NCBI GenBank assembly: GCA_910588095.1
Contig: CAJUQH010000004.1
Span: 1-64,000, forward strand
Length of the DNA stretch: 64,000 nt
Direction: 5' to 3'
Origin: an uncultured Eggerthellaceae bacterium
GTDB lineage: Bacteria > Actinomycetota > Coriobacteriia > Coriobacteriales > Eggerthellaceae
Below the pieces are notes generated by a model. It saw only the letters and a list, made by a program, of their open reading frames with translations, ran no database searches and was not told the DNA's origin. Position numbers and translations under genes: made by a program. How positions within the stretch are numbered: position 1 is the stretch's first letter; the number at the start of each line of letters is the position of its first letter. Positions 63,436-64,000 of the stretch are shown here, in pieces.

Positions 63436-64000
63436 CGATGTACTGCCTCGGATCATGCTCGTCGTTCGGCGGGGTGCACACGCGTATGCCCATGATGTTC
63501 ACCCAGTCCAGCACGCGGCGCGGCACGAACAGCTCGCTTTGGTACTTGGCCGCCTGCTCGATGGCGTACATGCAGCTTATGGCGTGGGCCAGGTCCACCT
63601 TCTCGTCGATGTCGGCGACCGGCGCGAAGTAGGCCACGGGGATGCCCTTGGCCTCGGTCTTCTCCATGTAGGCATCCAGCGCCGGCTTGCCGTTGAGGTT
63701 GTAGTACACGCCCTGGTGGTCGAGCCCGGTGTTGTGGCTGAAGCCTACCAGCGAGGTGCCGCATTCCTGGCACGGCGCCACGACGAAGCCCGGCGTGCCC
63801 TGGCTCTGGTAGAAGTCGAGCCACTGGAACGCCTGGGTGATATGCGACTTGGGCATGGTGGGCACGTCGGCCCCCACCGACACGATGTGCTCATAGCCCA
63901 TCGCGAATATCTGTCGGAACGCGTCGTCGAAGTGGTCGTCGAAGGTGGCGCCCTTGTCGGTGAGGTAATGGATCTCCATGGGCCACGGGCCGATGGCATC
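63428..64000 (-). CDS. DUF2064/GT-A-like protein, cut by the window end
   Basis: The frame is open to the window edge, so the ATG at 63979 is not necessarily the start. Visible sequence (DKGATFDDHFDDAFRQIF, IVSVGADVPTMPKSHITQAFQWL) resembles the C-terminal part of DUF2064 proteins, which have a nucleotidyl/glycosyltransferase-A fold. A cysteine pair CQEC sits near residue 70 of the visible part. It overlaps the radical SAM gene by eight bases, so the two are translationally coupled. Product unknown. Confidence 0.6.
   Translation of the reverse strand, partial: DAIGPWPMEIHYLTDKGATFDDHFDDAFRQIFAMGYEHIVSVGADVPTMPKSHITQAFQWLDFYQSQGTPGFVVAPCQECGTSLVGFSHNTGLDHQGVYYNLNGKPALDAYMEKTEAKGIPVAYFAPVADIDEKVDLAHAISCMYAIEQAAKYQSELFVPRRVLDWVNIMGIRVCTPPNDEHDPRQYIDE

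Overview
The window is G+C-rich bacterial chromosome with dense, mostly minus-strand operons. Gene content and local synteny (a GlnR-type orphan regulator coupled to glnA, an SARP-type regulator, rplU-rpmA-obgE-proBA-nadD-yqeK-rsfS, leaderless promoters, large BspA-like surface proteins, a DUF169/radical-SAM block) suggest an anaerobic actinobacterium of the class Coriobacteriia, probably Eggerthellaceae. This is inference from protein character, not a database match. I saw no rRNA, tRNA, CRISPR array, prophage or insertion sequence.

Layout. 1-986: 3' end of a secreted DUF6273-like protein. 1173-12179 (minus): rnr, an S41 peptidase, ftsX, ftsE, a split transketolase, prfB and secA. 12332-16283: a large SARP/NTPase regulator divergent from a P1-family self-processing aminopeptidase. 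16249-22892 (minus): rsfS, yqeK, nadD, proA, proB, obgE, then rpmA and rplU behind their own promoter and terminator. 22967-28484 (minus): polA, glnR-like gene, glnA, rpmE. 28652-29281 (plus): DinJ/YafQ-type toxin-antitoxin. 29720-34186: a 1361-residue BspA-like surface protein with a structured leader. 34216-39577 (minus): two membrane proteins, an M16 metallopeptidase and a solute-binding lipoprotein. 39938-47812 (minus): a histidine operon (hisZG fusion, D, C, B, H, A, F), a tiny membrane protein and hisI. 47979-51807: a small hypothetical gene, truA, a 42-codon plus-strand gene and priA. 52000-56357: an ABC-2 exporter divergent from a membrane-embedded LuxR-type regulator. 56425-57818: metK under a SAM riboswitch. 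58038-61006: a second BspA-like surface protein. 61023-64000 (minus): a ferredoxin-DUF169 protein, a radical SAM enzyme of the MJ0619/Tes type and a DUF2064-like protein cut by the window end.

The strongest candidate for something undescribed is a pair of about 270-nt leader RNAs upstream of the two BspA-like genes (33806-34077 minus, 58067-58333 plus). Their paired regions differ in sequence but keep length, position and complementarity. An invariant loop is complementary to an invariant downstream segment, giving a pseudoknot. The distance to the start codon is the same within one base. The two genes also share a 150-bp block of about 97% identity in inverted orientation and a conserved C-terminal domain of unknown function, so together they look like a two-member, co-regulated surface-protein family.

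Other notable points: a SAM riboswitch whose closing helix contains the metK ribosome binding site; a HisZ-HisG fusion; a HisH with an in-frame insertion of about 57 residues; a GlnR-like protein translationally coupled to glnA with a GlnR-box-like site over the -35 position of the glnA promoter; an S41 peptidase with alanine where the catalytic serine is expected; long charged tails on both L21 and L31; and several -10 boxes lying 6-8 bases before a start codon, implying leaderless mRNAs.
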